Positions 24,789 to 32,241 of a DNA stretch of 32,241 bases are shown in pieces. Both the position numbers and the translations under genes were made by a program. Location of the stretch: NCBI GenBank assembly GCA_017302335.1, contig JAFLCT010000022.1, positions 1 to 32,241 on the forward strand. Direction: 5' to 3'. Below the pieces are notes generated by a model. The model saw only the letters and a list, made by a program, of their open reading frames with translations, was not told where the DNA came from and did not search any database. The DNA comes from Caulobacterales bacterium. GTDB taxonomy: Bacteria > Pseudomonadota > Alphaproteobacteria > Caulobacterales > Caulobacteraceae. Within the stretch, counting starts at the first letter, position 1. Each line of letters starts with the position of its first letter.

Positions 24789-25382
24789 ATGTCCGACGCC
24801 GATCGAGCAGACCAGCGCCTGCCCGTCATCGTCCTCTGCGGCTATGACGCCGATGACGAGGTCTGGGACCCTGTCGAGGACCTGTCCGGGTCTCACTGGC
24901 GTCCGAACGGCGCCCTGGCCGTCAGCCTGGCCCCATCCGACGCCGACACCCTGTACGAAACCCTGACCGAACAGCTACGCGACCGCCGTTGCCGCGCCCT
25001 GCTGCTGGTCGGACGCGGCCGGTCGCCGGATCGGTTCAGCGTCCAGATGCGGGCCGAGAACCGGGCCTTGTCGGGTTCGGGCCGCATGAACGTCGATCTG
25101 CCCTGCCTGGCCCGCGCCACCCTGCCGGTCGCTGATGTCGTGGCGGCCCTGAACGATGTCGGGCTGAAGGTCGACGCCACGTCGGAGGCCGAGCCGGATG
25201 TCGGCTCCTATCTGCTGTTCCGCATCCTGGCCGGACTGCCGGACGTGACCGAGGCGCCCGCCGTGGGCCTGTTGCGCGTGCCCGCCGACGTATCCCTGGA
25301 CACCGCCCGCCGCGGGGTGAAGGCCGCCGCGACCGCCATCGCCGCCCAACTGGCCCCCATGCCTCGCGTGCAACACGCCTAA
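24789..25382 (+). CDS. Pyroglutamyl-peptidase I-like protein lacking catalytic residues
   Basis: Protein of 197 residues from ATG 24789 (GAGG 3 nt upstream). It resembles the C15 family fold: an opening strand VIVLCGYDA, the segment RFSVQMRAEN (82-91) where active enzymes have an E-R-x-A-x-N pattern, DVGSYLLFR (137-145) where they have A-G-T-x-V-C-N-H, and GLLRVP (160-165) where they have G-F-I-H-V-P. By this manual alignment the catalytic Glu, Cys and His become Gln86, Leu143 and Arg163. It would then be a pseudoenzyme. It lies directly after the tipN-like gene, with a PhoB-box-like sequence between them, and its stop overlaps that of the convergent MFS gene by 4 bp. Remote homology was judged by eye. 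Confidence 0.65.
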   Translation: MSDADRADQRLPVIVLCGYDADDEVWDPVEDLSGSHWRPNGALAVSLAPSDADTLYETLTEQLRDRRCRALLLVGRGRSPDRFSVQMRAENRALSGSGRMNVDLPCLARATLPVADVVAALNDVGLKVDATSEAEPDVGSYLLFRILAGLPDVTEAPAVGLLRVPADVSLDTARRGVKAAATAIAAQLAPMPRVQHA

Positions 25383-26548
25383 ATCGTCAGGCGCCGCCTC
25401 ACACCCAGCGCCAAAACCCCGCCCATGGCCGCCATCGCCGCCATGGCCAGATAGCCGCCGACCCCCGCCGCGTCATACAGCGGTCCCGACGCCAGGGTCG
25501 CCACGCCGATCAGAACCCCCGCCGCCAGCATGGAATTCAGCGTCTGGCCCGCCGTGTGGCTGTCGTCGGGGGTCAGCCGCTCGATGATCTCCACCCCTGC
25601 CAGATAGGTCGCCGCGAAGGTCAGGGCGTGCAGGGTCTGCAATGGCCACAGCGCCCACAGCGGCGGCGCCAGGGCCATCAGGCTCCAGCGCAGCACCGAT
25701 GCGCCGACGCCCAGCATCAGCATGGCCCATGGCCCGATCCTCCGCCGCTTCCGCCACGGCTCGATCCACCACATGAAGCCGATCTCGACCACGACCGAAA
25801 AGGCCCACAACAGGCCGGTCATCCGCTCGTCCAGCCCTTGCGTCTTCCAGGCGATAGCCGAGAAGCCGTAGTAGAAGGCGTGCGCCGCCTGCACCGATCC
25901 GATCGCAAACAGGGCGGTCATGAAGATCGGGTCGCGCAACAATCGGCCCAGGCCCCGGAACCGCGCCAGTCCGTCGGCCGGTCCCGTCGCGCTGACCGGT
26001 TCGTCGGGCAGGCCGCGCCAGGCGTACAGACCGATCCCCGCGCTGGCCGCCACGACCCAGACGATCACGGCGTCCGGCGGCGCCACGGTCAACAAGGCGC
26101 CCATGGCGACATTGGCGCAGACGAAGGCCGCCGATCCACAGCCGCGCGGAAAGGCGAAGCTATGTCCCGTCCGCCGCGCGACGCGCAGGTTCAACACATC
26201 GGTCAACGGGATCAGCGCCGCCGCCGCGCTGGCGCCCACGAACCAACACAGCGCCCGCATCCACGCTTCGCTCGCCAACCCGGCTCCGCCGTATCCGACC
26301 GCCGCGACCAGGCCCAGCAAGGCGATCGGCGTGCGCCGCGACCGGAAGCCGTCGGCCCAGACCGCCGTCGCCGGCCCGGTCGCCAGCCGCCCCAGCATGG
26401 GCGCGGCCAGAAGCGCCCCGATCTCGGCCCCGCTCATGCCCCGGCTGGACAGCCACAGGCCCGCGAACGGCAGGCTCACCCCGGTGGCGCCGAAGAGCAA
26501 CACATACTGAACGGCCAGCCGGATCGTCGGACTCATGACGCCGCGCAT
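25379..26548 (-). CDS. MFS transporter, PPP/HcaT-like
   Basis: Inner-membrane protein of 389 residues with about twelve hydrophobic helices. The opening region (AVQYVLLFGATGVSLPFAGL, then SSRGMSGAEIGALLAAPML) and the following TGPATAVWADGFRSRR resemble the MFS subfamily of phenylpropionate permease HcaT and nucleoside/lactose-type symporters. The loop with WWIEPWRKRRRIGPW divides the second half. The substrate is unknown. ATG 26548 and ATG 26536 are both possible starts, and neither has a clear Shine-Dalgarno site. It diverges from the DUF423 gene, 38 nt away. Confidence 0.85.
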   Translation of the reverse strand: MRGVMSPTIRLAVQYVLLFGATGVSLPFAGLWLSSRGMSGAEIGALLAAPMLGRLATGPATAVWADGFRSRRTPIALLGLVAAVGYGGAGLASEAWMRALCWFVGASAAAALIPLTDVLNLRVARRTGHSFAFPRGCGSAAFVCANVAMGALLTVAPPDAVIVWVVAASAGIGLYAWRGLPDEPVSATGPADGLARFRGLGRLLRDPIFMTALFAIGSVQAAHAFYYGFSAIAWKTQGLDERMTGLLWAFSVVVEIGFMWWIEPWRKRRRIGPWAMLMLGVGASVLRWSLMALAPPLWALWPLQTLHALTFAATYLAGVEIIERLTPDDSHTAGQTLNSMLAAGVLIGVATLASGPLYDAAGVGGYLAMAAMAAMGGVLALGVRRRLTI

Positions 26549-26586
26549 AGCAGACTCGCGCCGCCGCGTCGGCTAGGACCGACGGC

Positions 26587-26958
26587 ATGGCCGTCGATCG
26601 CCCCCTCGCCGTCTTCGCCGCCCTGTGCGGCGCCTTGGCCGTGGCCCTGGGCGCCTTCGCCGCGCACGGGACCGGGCCGCAGGTGAAGGCGCTGCTGACC
26701 ACCGGCGCCCACTATCAACTCGTCCACGCACTGCTGGCCCTGGTCTGCGCCGCTTGGCCGGGCCGCCAGCGCCTGATCTCGACCGCGGGCTGGCTGGCCG
26801 GGACCGGCGGACTGGTCTTCGGCCTGGCCCTGGCCGGGATCGGTCTGTTGCGCCTGCCCGCCCTGGGCATGGTCGCGCCCATCGGCGGAGCCATGATGAT
26901 CGCGGGCTGGCTGGTTTTGGCGCTCGCCGTCTTTCGGTCACATTCCGTCAAGACCTGA
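26587..26958 (+). CDS. DUF423 family small membrane protein (YgdD-like)
   Basis: Protein of 123 residues with four hydrophobic helices. The motif GALAVALGAFAAHG (15-28) followed by GAHYQLVHALLAL (40-52), and the later GLALAGIGLLRLPALGMVAPIGG, are diagnostic of DUF423. Function is unknown. TAGGA lies about 8 nt before the ATG. The proline iminopeptidase gene starts 28 nt after its stop, so they may be cotranscribed. Confidence 0.88.
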   Translation: MAVDRPLAVFAALCGALAVALGAFAAHGTGPQVKALLTTGAHYQLVHALLALVCAAWPGRQRLISTAGWLAGTGGLVFGLALAGIGLLRLPALGMVAPIGGAMMIAGWLVLALAVFRSHSVKT

Positions 26959-26986
26959 CCGGTCAAACAGGAGTTCCGTTCACCAC

Positions 26987-27961
26987 ATGGCCTATTTCGT
27001 GACCGATGCTCCTCGCCGGGACCTGTATCCCGAGATCGAACCCTTTGCTTCGGGCTGGATGTCCACCGAAGGCGTGCACGAAATCTATTACGAGGAGTGC
27101 GGCAACCCCAACGGCAAGCCGGTGGTGGTGCTGCATGGCGGGCCAGGCGGCGCCTGCAATCCGGGGATGCGGCGCTATTTCGATCCGAAGGTCTATCGGA
27201 TCATCCTGTTCGACCAGCGCGGTTGCGGCCGGTCACGGCCTAACGCCTCGTTGGAAGACAATACCACCTGGACCCTGATCGAGGACATTGAGCGCCTGCG
27301 CGAACGCTGCGGCGTCGACAAATGGGCGGTGTTCGGCGGCAGTTGGGGTTCGACCCTGGCCCTGGCCTACGCCATCACCCACCCCGAACGGGTTTCGGCC
27401 CTCTTGCTGCGCGGCATCTTCCTGCTGACCAAGAAGGAGCTGACCTGGTTCTATCAGCACGGCGCCTCGATGATCTTCCCGGACGCCTGGGAACGGTTCC
27501 TCGCGCCGATCGCCGAGAGCGAACGCCACGACCTGATGGGCGCCTATTACAAGCGGCTGACTGGCGAGGACCGCAAGGCCCAGTTGGAATGCGCCATCGC
27601 CTGGTCCAGTTGGGAGGGCGAGACCGTCAGCATCCAGGGACCCGACGCCCGGCCCGACAAGTTCGCCGAACCCGACTTCGCCCTGGCCTTCGCCCGGATC
27701 GAGTGCTGGTACTTCATGAACGGCGGCTTCTTCCCGGAGGACGGCTGGATCCTGAAGAATATCGGCCGCATCCGCCACATCCCGACCTGGATCGCCCAGG
27801 GCCGCTTTGATGTGGTCACGCCGATGGACAGCGCCTGGAGCCTGCACCGCGCCTGGCCCGAGGCCAGGCTGGACGTCATACCCGACGCCGGCCATGCCTC
27901 GACCGAGCCGGGCATCATCGACAGCCTGATCCGCGCTACCGACTGGGCGGCCAGCCTTTAG
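26987..27961 (+). CDS. pip: Proline iminopeptidase
   Basis: Alpha/beta hydrolase (peptidase family S33) that removes N-terminal proline from peptides in the cytoplasm. The 324-residue protein shows the oxyanion segment HGGPGG (50-55), DQRGCGRS (76-83), the nucleophile elbow GGSWGS with Ser119, the acid Asp275 in GRFDVVTP, and His303 in DAGHAS. The length fits the family. CAGGAG lies 13 nt before the ATG, rather far. Its TAG overlaps the convergent DUF6173 stop by 4 bp. Confidence 0.95.
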   Translation: MAYFVTDAPRRDLYPEIEPFASGWMSTEGVHEIYYEECGNPNGKPVVVLHGGPGGACNPGMRRYFDPKVYRIILFDQRGCGRSRPNASLEDNTTWTLIEDIERLRERCGVDKWAVFGGSWGSTLALAYAITHPERVSALLLRGIFLLTKKELTWFYQHGASMIFPDAWERFLAPIAESERHDLMGAYYKRLTGEDRKAQLECAIAWSSWEGETVSIQGPDARPDKFAEPDFALAFARIECWYFMNGGFFPEDGWILKNIGRIRHIPTWIAQGRFDVVTPMDSAWSLHRAWPEARLDVIPDAGHASTEPGIIDSLIRATDWAASL

Positions 27962-28419
27962 GGCTTCGGATTGGTCTTTTCGACCAGTTCGCTGAGCTGG
28001 AAGCCGATGCGCCGCGCGGGCCGGTCTTCCGGTTTCTTGGCCACGCTGAGCATGACGTTGATCTGACCGTAGTGTTGGATCAGCCGCACCGGCTTGCCGT
28101 CGCCGTTCTTGCCGAAGAACAGGATCAGGTCCGGTCCCCAGAAGCCGACATCCTCGATCCGCATGGTCCCGTCGCCGGGCACGCCGACCAGTGAGGCGGC
28201 GACCTCTTCATCCTTGTCGATCCCGGCCTCGAAGGCTTCGATCATCTTGGACAGGCGCACGAAGGCCCATTCGGCCGGATTGTCGCGCATCTGCACGCCC
28301 TGCATCATCGCCGCCGTGTCCTCGGGAACGCCGACGGGCATGACAGGCTGGGGACAGGGCGCGCCGAACAGGTTCGGATCGGCCTTTACGGGCGGCGGGG
28401 TCTTGCTGATCACGGTCAT
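27958..28419 (-). CDS. DUF6173 family protein
   Basis: Protein of 153 residues, function unknown. The pattern NPAEWAFVRLSKMIEAFEAG (47-66), the central RIEDVGFWGPDLILFFGKNG (87-106) and VRLIQHYGQINVML (111-124) agree with DUF6173 as I remember it from alphaproteobacteria. No signal peptide or membrane segment is visible, so it is probably cytoplasmic. It lies 29 nt after rodA on the same strand and could be the last gene of the elongation operon. Confidence 0.7.
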   Translation of the reverse strand: MTVISKTPPPVKADPNLFGAPCPQPVMPVGVPEDTAAMMQGVQMRDNPAEWAFVRLSKMIEAFEAGIDKDEEVAASLVGVPGDGTMRIEDVGFWGPDLILFFGKNGDGKPVRLIQHYGQINVMLSVAKKPEDRPARRIGFQLSELVEKTNPKP

Positions 28420-28448
28420 GGCTTGTCTCTAGCGCGCGCCGCGCCGGA

Positions 28449-29606
28449 TCAGAACAGGCCCTGTCCCTTGGGCAGTTCGGCATAGCGGTGCACCCGCGTC
28501 GACAGCACCATGCCGAAACCGATCATCACCGTCATCATCGACGACCCGCCATAGGACAGCAGCGGCATCGGCACCCCCACCACCGGCGCCATCCCCATCA
28601 CCATGGCCCCGTTGATCAGAACGAAGATGGCGAAGAACGACACCATGCCGGCCGCCGCGATCCGCCCGAAATGGCTGTGCGACAGCGAGGCGATGCGCAG
28701 GGCGATCACGATCACCGCCAGATAGCAGGCCAAAAGGGTGAACGAGCCGATGAAGCCGAACTCCTCGGCCACCGTCGAGAAGATGAAGTCCGTCTCTCGC
28801 TCCGGCAGGAAGTCCAACTGGCTCTGACTGCCCAGGCCGTATCCGCGCCCCAGGAAACCGCCCGATCCCAGGGCGATCTTGGACTGAATGATATTGTAGC
28901 CGGTGCCCGACGGATCCTTGGACGGATCCAGGAAGGTCAGGACGCGATTGCGCTGATAGTCGTGCATACCGAACATGATGAAGGGCGGCACGAAGGCGAC
29001 GGCGGCCACCAGACCGGCCACGATGATGCGCCAACTCAGTCCCGCCATGAACATGATGGCCGCGCCCGTCAGGCCGATCACCATGGCCGAGCCGAGGTCA
29101 GGCTGTTTGGCCACCAGGATGAACGGAACGCCGACGATGGCGGCCGGGAAAATCAGCTTCCACGACCAGCGCGCCTCCTTGGCGGTGTGACTGTGGTACC
29201 AACGGGCCAGGGCCAGCACGAGGCCCAGCTTCATGAACTCGGCCGGCTGAATGCGGATGAAGCCCAGGTTGAGCCAATTCTTGGCCCCGCCGGCGGTATA
29301 CCCCAGCGGCGTGAACTCGATCAGCAGCACCAGGAACAGCACGAAGCCGTAAAGGGGATAGGCCGCGCGGAACCACCATTTCGGATGCATCAGGGCCAGG
29401 CCCAGCATGATGACCAGCATCGCGCCGAAACGGGTGATGTGATCGAACGCCCAAGGCTCCCAGCTACCGCCCGCGATCGAATAGAGCATGGCCGTGCCGG
29501 TGCCCGCGATGATGCAGAGCAGACCGACCAGGTTCCAGTCGATCTGAGCGATCTTGACCGACAGACGGTCGCGTTCACCGGGGCGGGTCAGGGCGGAAGC
29601 GGTCAT
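28449..29606 (-). CDS. rodA: RodA, SEDS-family peptidoglycan glycosyltransferase
   Basis: Polymerises lipid II into glycan strands for cell elongation, working with the PBP2 transpeptidase. The 385-residue membrane protein has about ten helices. It carries the conserved SEDS segments: KNWLNLGFIRIQPAEFMK (109-126), the catalytic-loop FLPERETDFIF with Asp273, and GVPMPLLSYGGSS near the C-terminus. The ATG overlaps the mrdA stop as ATGA (29603-29606), so the two are translationally coupled. Confidence 0.96.
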   Translation of the reverse strand: MTASALTRPGERDRLSVKIAQIDWNLVGLLCIIAGTGTAMLYSIAGGSWEPWAFDHITRFGAMLVIMLGLALMHPKWWFRAAYPLYGFVLFLVLLIEFTPLGYTAGGAKNWLNLGFIRIQPAEFMKLGLVLALARWYHSHTAKEARWSWKLIFPAAIVGVPFILVAKQPDLGSAMVIGLTGAAIMFMAGLSWRIIVAGLVAAVAFVPPFIMFGMHDYQRNRVLTFLDPSKDPSGTGYNIIQSKIALGSGGFLGRGYGLGSQSQLDFLPERETDFIFSTVAEEFGFIGSFTLLACYLAVIVIALRIASLSHSHFGRIAAAGMVSFFAIFVLINGAMVMGMAPVVGVPMPLLSYGGSSMMTVMIGFGMVLSTRVHRYAELPKGQGLF

Positions 29607-31678
29607 TGCGGAGGCTCCGCCAGATAGGGACGTGGTCCGCTGGTCGCGGTGCGCCCAGGCGCGGCGGGACGGGGTGTCGGGGCCTGGGGCGCGGGGGTCG
29701 TCTCGACCAGACCGCCGATATTGCCGGCCTCCCCTTCTCCGGCCTCCGCCGGGCCTTGCGCCTCGGGCGGCAGCGGACGCTCGATGCGCGCACGCATATC
29801 CGGGTCTTTCAGCAGGGCCACCTTCATAACCTCGCGCGCACGCGGGGCGGCGTCGGCCGCGCCGCCCGCCGGGGCGTGTTGGATGATCAGGGCGATGGCG
29901 TAACGCGGCGCGTCATGCGGCGCGAAGGCCACGAACAGGGCATGGTCGCGGCGGCTCCAGACCGCGTCGCGCGGCCCGCGCGAACCGGTGCCGTAGTCGC
30001 GCGACTGGGCCGTGCCGGTCTTGCCCGCCATCTGGATGTCGCCCAGGCCCAGTTGCGAGGCGCGATAGGCGGTGCCGGTCACGTCGTTGGCCACGGCCGC
30101 CATGCCCGCGCGGACGATGTCCAGATGCTCCTGCGGGAACGGCAGGTCGCGGCGGCTTTCGGGCTGCGGATGCTCCTTGCCGCCGATCGACTTGATCAGG
30201 CGCGGCGTGATGGCCTTGCGGCCATTGGCGAGGCGCGAGGTCATGGTCGCCAACTGCAAGGCCGTGGTCTCGATCGCGCCTTGGCCGATCGCCACCGACA
30301 GGGTCTCGCCCGGATACCATTTGCGCGAATCCGGATTCGGATTCTTGCGGTTGTAATTCGCCTTCCACGCTTGGCTGGGCATGGTGCCTCGGCGCTGGCC
30401 GTCGATGCCGATGTCATAGGTCTGGTGAAAGCCCAGATCCTCGGCCACGCGGGCGATCCGGTCGATCCCGGCGCGATTGCACATATGATAGAAATAGGTG
30501 TCGCACGAGTTCTTGATGGCGTTGTGCATATCCATCGAACCGTGCCCGCCGCGTCTCCAGCAGCGGAAGGTGCGCCCGCCGTAGAAATAGCCGCCCGTGC
30601 AGGTGACCCGTTCGGCCGGATTCACCCCGGCGTCCAGCAACGCCAGGGCCGTGGTCATCTTGAACGTCGAACCCGGCGGGAAGGTGCCGTAGATCGCCTT
30701 GTCCAACAGCGGCCGCCGCTCATAGTCGGCCAGGGCGCGATAGACTTTGGAGGGCACCCCGCCGACGAACAGATTGGGGTCGAACGACGGCGCCGAAACC
30801 ATGCACAGAACGTCGCCGTTGCGTACGTCCATGACGACGCAACCGCCCGATTCCTCGCCGAACACCTCCAGCGCCCGGTTCTGGATATCGGCGTCCAGGG
30901 TCAGGACGACCTCTTCGCCATGCACCGCCGGTTTGGAGCCGCCGACGTCCTCGCCGACCACCCGGCCGCGCGCATCGACCTCGACCCGGTTGCCGCCGGC
31001 CTCGCCGCGCAACTGTTCGTCCAGCGCCTTCTCGACGCCCTGGCGCCCGACGCGGAAGCCGGGATTGAACAGGATCGACGGCGGGTCCTCGTCGCGGTCG
31101 CGATAGGCTTGAATATCGCGGTCGTTCGGCTTGGCCACATAGCCGACGACGTGGGCGAAGGCGCCGCCGAACGGATAGTACCGGGCCTCGTTCATGTCGG
31201 CCATGACGCCCGGCAGTTCGTTGGCGTACAGATTGACCTTGGCGAACTCTTCCCAGGTCAGGTCGCTCTTGACCGGCACGGGGGAAAACCGCGGCGCGGC
31301 GTTGACGTCGCGAATGATGGCCCGACGCCGCTCCACCGTATCGGGCAGCAGACGGCCCAGAAGGTCCAACGTCTGATCCAGGTCCTTGGTCTCGTCGCGC
31401 ACCACCAGCACCCGGAAACTGGGCCGGTTGCCGGCGATGACCACGCCGTTGCGGTCCTTGACCAGGCCGCGCGGCGGCGGAACCAGGCGGAAGTTGAACT
31501 GGTTGTTCGAGGCCAGGGTGGCGTATTCGCGCGCCTGGATGACCTGAAGCTGGCCCAGCCGTCCAACCAGGGCGGTGACGCCCAGCGCCGTCAAACCGCC
31601 CAGCACGAAGGTCCGACGCAGGAAGGACCCTTGCCGTTCGTTGACATCCGAAAAGAAGATGGACGGTTCGCTGCTCAT
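29603..31678 (-). CDS. mrdA: Penicillin-binding protein 2 (elongation transpeptidase)
   Basis: Class B PBP of 691 residues that crosslinks peptidoglycan during elongation. It has a short cytoplasmic N-terminus, one transmembrane helix (about 22-43), the pedestal with PPPRGLVKDRNG (67-78), and the transpeptidase domain with STFK (337-340, active Ser337), SCD (391-393) and KTG (553-555). The C-terminus after about 640 is an Ala/Pro-rich tail. The ATG overlaps the mreD stop and its own stop overlaps the rodA start, in an operon order of mreC, mreD, mrdA, rodA. Confidence 0.97.
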   Translation of the reverse strand: MSSEPSIFFSDVNERQGSFLRRTFVLGGLTALGVTALVGRLGQLQVIQAREYATLASNNQFNFRLVPPPRGLVKDRNGVVIAGNRPSFRVLVVRDETKDLDQTLDLLGRLLPDTVERRRAIIRDVNAAPRFSPVPVKSDLTWEEFAKVNLYANELPGVMADMNEARYYPFGGAFAHVVGYVAKPNDRDIQAYRDRDEDPPSILFNPGFRVGRQGVEKALDEQLRGEAGGNRVEVDARGRVVGEDVGGSKPAVHGEEVVLTLDADIQNRALEVFGEESGGCVVMDVRNGDVLCMVSAPSFDPNLFVGGVPSKVYRALADYERRPLLDKAIYGTFPPGSTFKMTTALALLDAGVNPAERVTCTGGYFYGGRTFRCWRRGGHGSMDMHNAIKNSCDTYFYHMCNRAGIDRIARVAEDLGFHQTYDIGIDGQRRGTMPSQAWKANYNRKNPNPDSRKWYPGETLSVAIGQGAIETTALQLATMTSRLANGRKAITPRLIKSIGGKEHPQPESRRDLPFPQEHLDIVRAGMAAVANDVTGTAYRASQLGLGDIQMAGKTGTAQSRDYGTGSRGPRDAVWSRRDHALFVAFAPHDAPRYAIALIIQHAPAGGAADAAPRAREVMKVALLKDPDMRARIERPLPPEAQGPAEAGEGEAGNIGGLVETTPAPQAPTPRPAAPGRTATSGPRPYLAEPPQ

Positions 31679-32196
31679 CTGAAGCGCAGGTCCCCGTCGT
31701 CGAACCGTTCGATCATCCAGGCGGAGATTGGGAACAGCAGCAGCGTCGGCAAGACCTGCCAGAACAGGGCCAGAAGGCTGGGCGCGTTATGCGCGCGCAG
31801 ACTGACGATCAGATAGACCAGGGCGAAGGCGCCCACGACGCAGACCGCGTACCAGGCGAACAGCACCCGCGTCTCCTGCCCCGCCAGGAAGCTGCGCGAC
31901 AGCAGAACGCCGCCATAAACGGCCAACAGGCAGATGGCCCACAGCCCCAGCCGTCCGCCCCACAACAGGTCCAGGAACAGGCCCAGCAGAAACAGGGTGA
32001 TCGGTCCCAGCACCGACGGCCGGATCAACGGCCAGGCGAAGGCCAGGGTCAGCGGCAGCACCACTTCCGGCAAGGCGAACCAACCGAACAGCTTGACCGG
32101 CGTGGCCAACAGAAGGGTGACGGCCATCACCGCCAGAGCCGGCAGGAAAATCCACTGCGTCGGCCCGATCACGCGAACCGCGACGGGCCGTCTCAC
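31675..32196 (-). CDS. mreD: Rod shape-determining protein MreD
   Basis: Membrane protein of 173 residues with about five helices, a scaffold partner of MreC in the elongation complex. The helix pattern and LFLLGLFLDLLWGGRLGLWA (68-87) fit MreD. The GTG start has GGAGAG 6 nt upstream and overlaps the mreC stop as GTGA. Its stop overlaps the mrdA ATG. Operon position strongly supports the name despite poor sequence conservation in this family. Confidence 0.92.
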   Translation of the reverse strand: MRRPVAVRVIGPTQWIFLPALAVMAVTLLLATPVKLFGWFALPEVVLPLTLAFAWPLIRPSVLGPITLFLLGLFLDLLWGGRLGLWAICLLAVYGGVLLSRSFLAGQETRVLFAWYAVCVVGAFALVYLIVSLRAHNAPSLLALFWQVLPTLLLFPISAWMIERFDDGDLRFR

Positions 32197-32241
32197 GCCG
32201 GTCTCTCCGGCTGGGACTGGGCGGGCGCGGGCGGCGGGGCG
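32193..32241 (-). CDS. mreC: Rod shape-determining protein MreC, last codons (cut by window edge)
   Basis: Only the final 15 complete sense codons and the stop are present. The frame ends in a Pro/Ala-rich tail, APPPAPAQSQPERPA, with TGA overlapping the mreD GTG. The proline-rich end is usual for alphaproteobacterial MreC. Identity is inferred from its place directly before mreD. Confidence 0.7.
   Translation of the reverse strand, partial: APPPAPAQSQPERPA

Noticed and set aside
22181-24829. 882-codon open frame antisense to the tipN-like gene
   Set aside because: It is a low-complexity Gly/Gln/Arg-rich product typical of the reverse frame of a GC-rich coiled-coil gene; it has no motif.
28488-31816. 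Two long plus-strand frames opposite rodA and mrdA
   Set aside because: They are His/Arg/Gly-rich shadows of conserved membrane and PBP genes on the other strand.

Overview
The window is GC-rich alphaproteobacterial chromosome. It most resembles the Caulobacterales, and Brevundimonas in particular. That placement is inferred from the tuf/tRNA-Gly/tRNA-Tyr/rlmB cluster, the DUF1489 and DUF6173 genes, a TipN-like polarity protein and an mreC-mreD-mrdA-rodA operon. Genes are tightly packed with many 1-4 nt start/stop overlaps, and no gene-free stretch exceeds 300 bases. Nothing points to a prophage, plasmid or large island. The accessory-looking parts are one small nuclease cassette in the hut operon, one heptanucleotide repeat tract before metG, and a few small or degenerate genes.

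Layout. Positions 1-2.4 kb hold translation genes: the 5' end of tuf, tRNA-Gly(TCC) and tRNA-Tyr(GTA) on the minus strand, then rlmB and a TerC-family membrane protein on the plus strand. A bidirectional terminator separates these from a minus-strand set: metG, a MATE transporter and a DUF1489 gene. Seven perfect 7-bp repeats lie just before the metG start. A plus-strand monooxygenase-like gene and an unlisted 59-residue membrane-protein gene on the minus strand follow.

From 6.8 to 13.4 kb is a histidine-utilisation locus. Minus strand hutC-hutG-hutI and plus strand hutU-hutH diverge from a control region with a 12-bp palindrome of HutC type. Together they would take histidine to urocanate (HutH), imidazolonepropionate (HutU), formiminoglutamate (HutI) and glutamate (HutG), under the repressor HutC. 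A DUF559 nuclease-like gene, bracketed by inverted copies of a hairpin-forming repeat, sits between hutU and hutH.

From 13.4 to 21.7 kb are a methyltransferase paired with a secreted protein of five PPC-like repeats, folD, a lemA-TPM-TPM membrane operon, and an EEP-family hydrolase convergent with a phospholipase D-like protein. From 21.9 to 25.4 kb are a small exported protein, the TipN-like protein, and a pyroglutamyl-peptidase-like protein that has lost its catalytic residues and has a PhoB-box-like sequence next to its start. From 25.4 to 28.4 kb are an MFS transporter, a DUF423 membrane protein, a proline iminopeptidase and a DUF6173 protein. The window closes with the cell-elongation operon rodA, mrdA, mreD and the last codons of mreC, transcribed on the minus strand with start/stop overlaps.

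The most interesting signals are the repeat-bracketed DUF559 cassette whose repeat supplies part of the protein and lies against the hutH ribosome-binding site, the pseudo-peptidase beside tipN, the heptad tract before metG, and a HutG that lacks a usual metal-binding histidine. All family assignments come from reading motifs; no database search was run.
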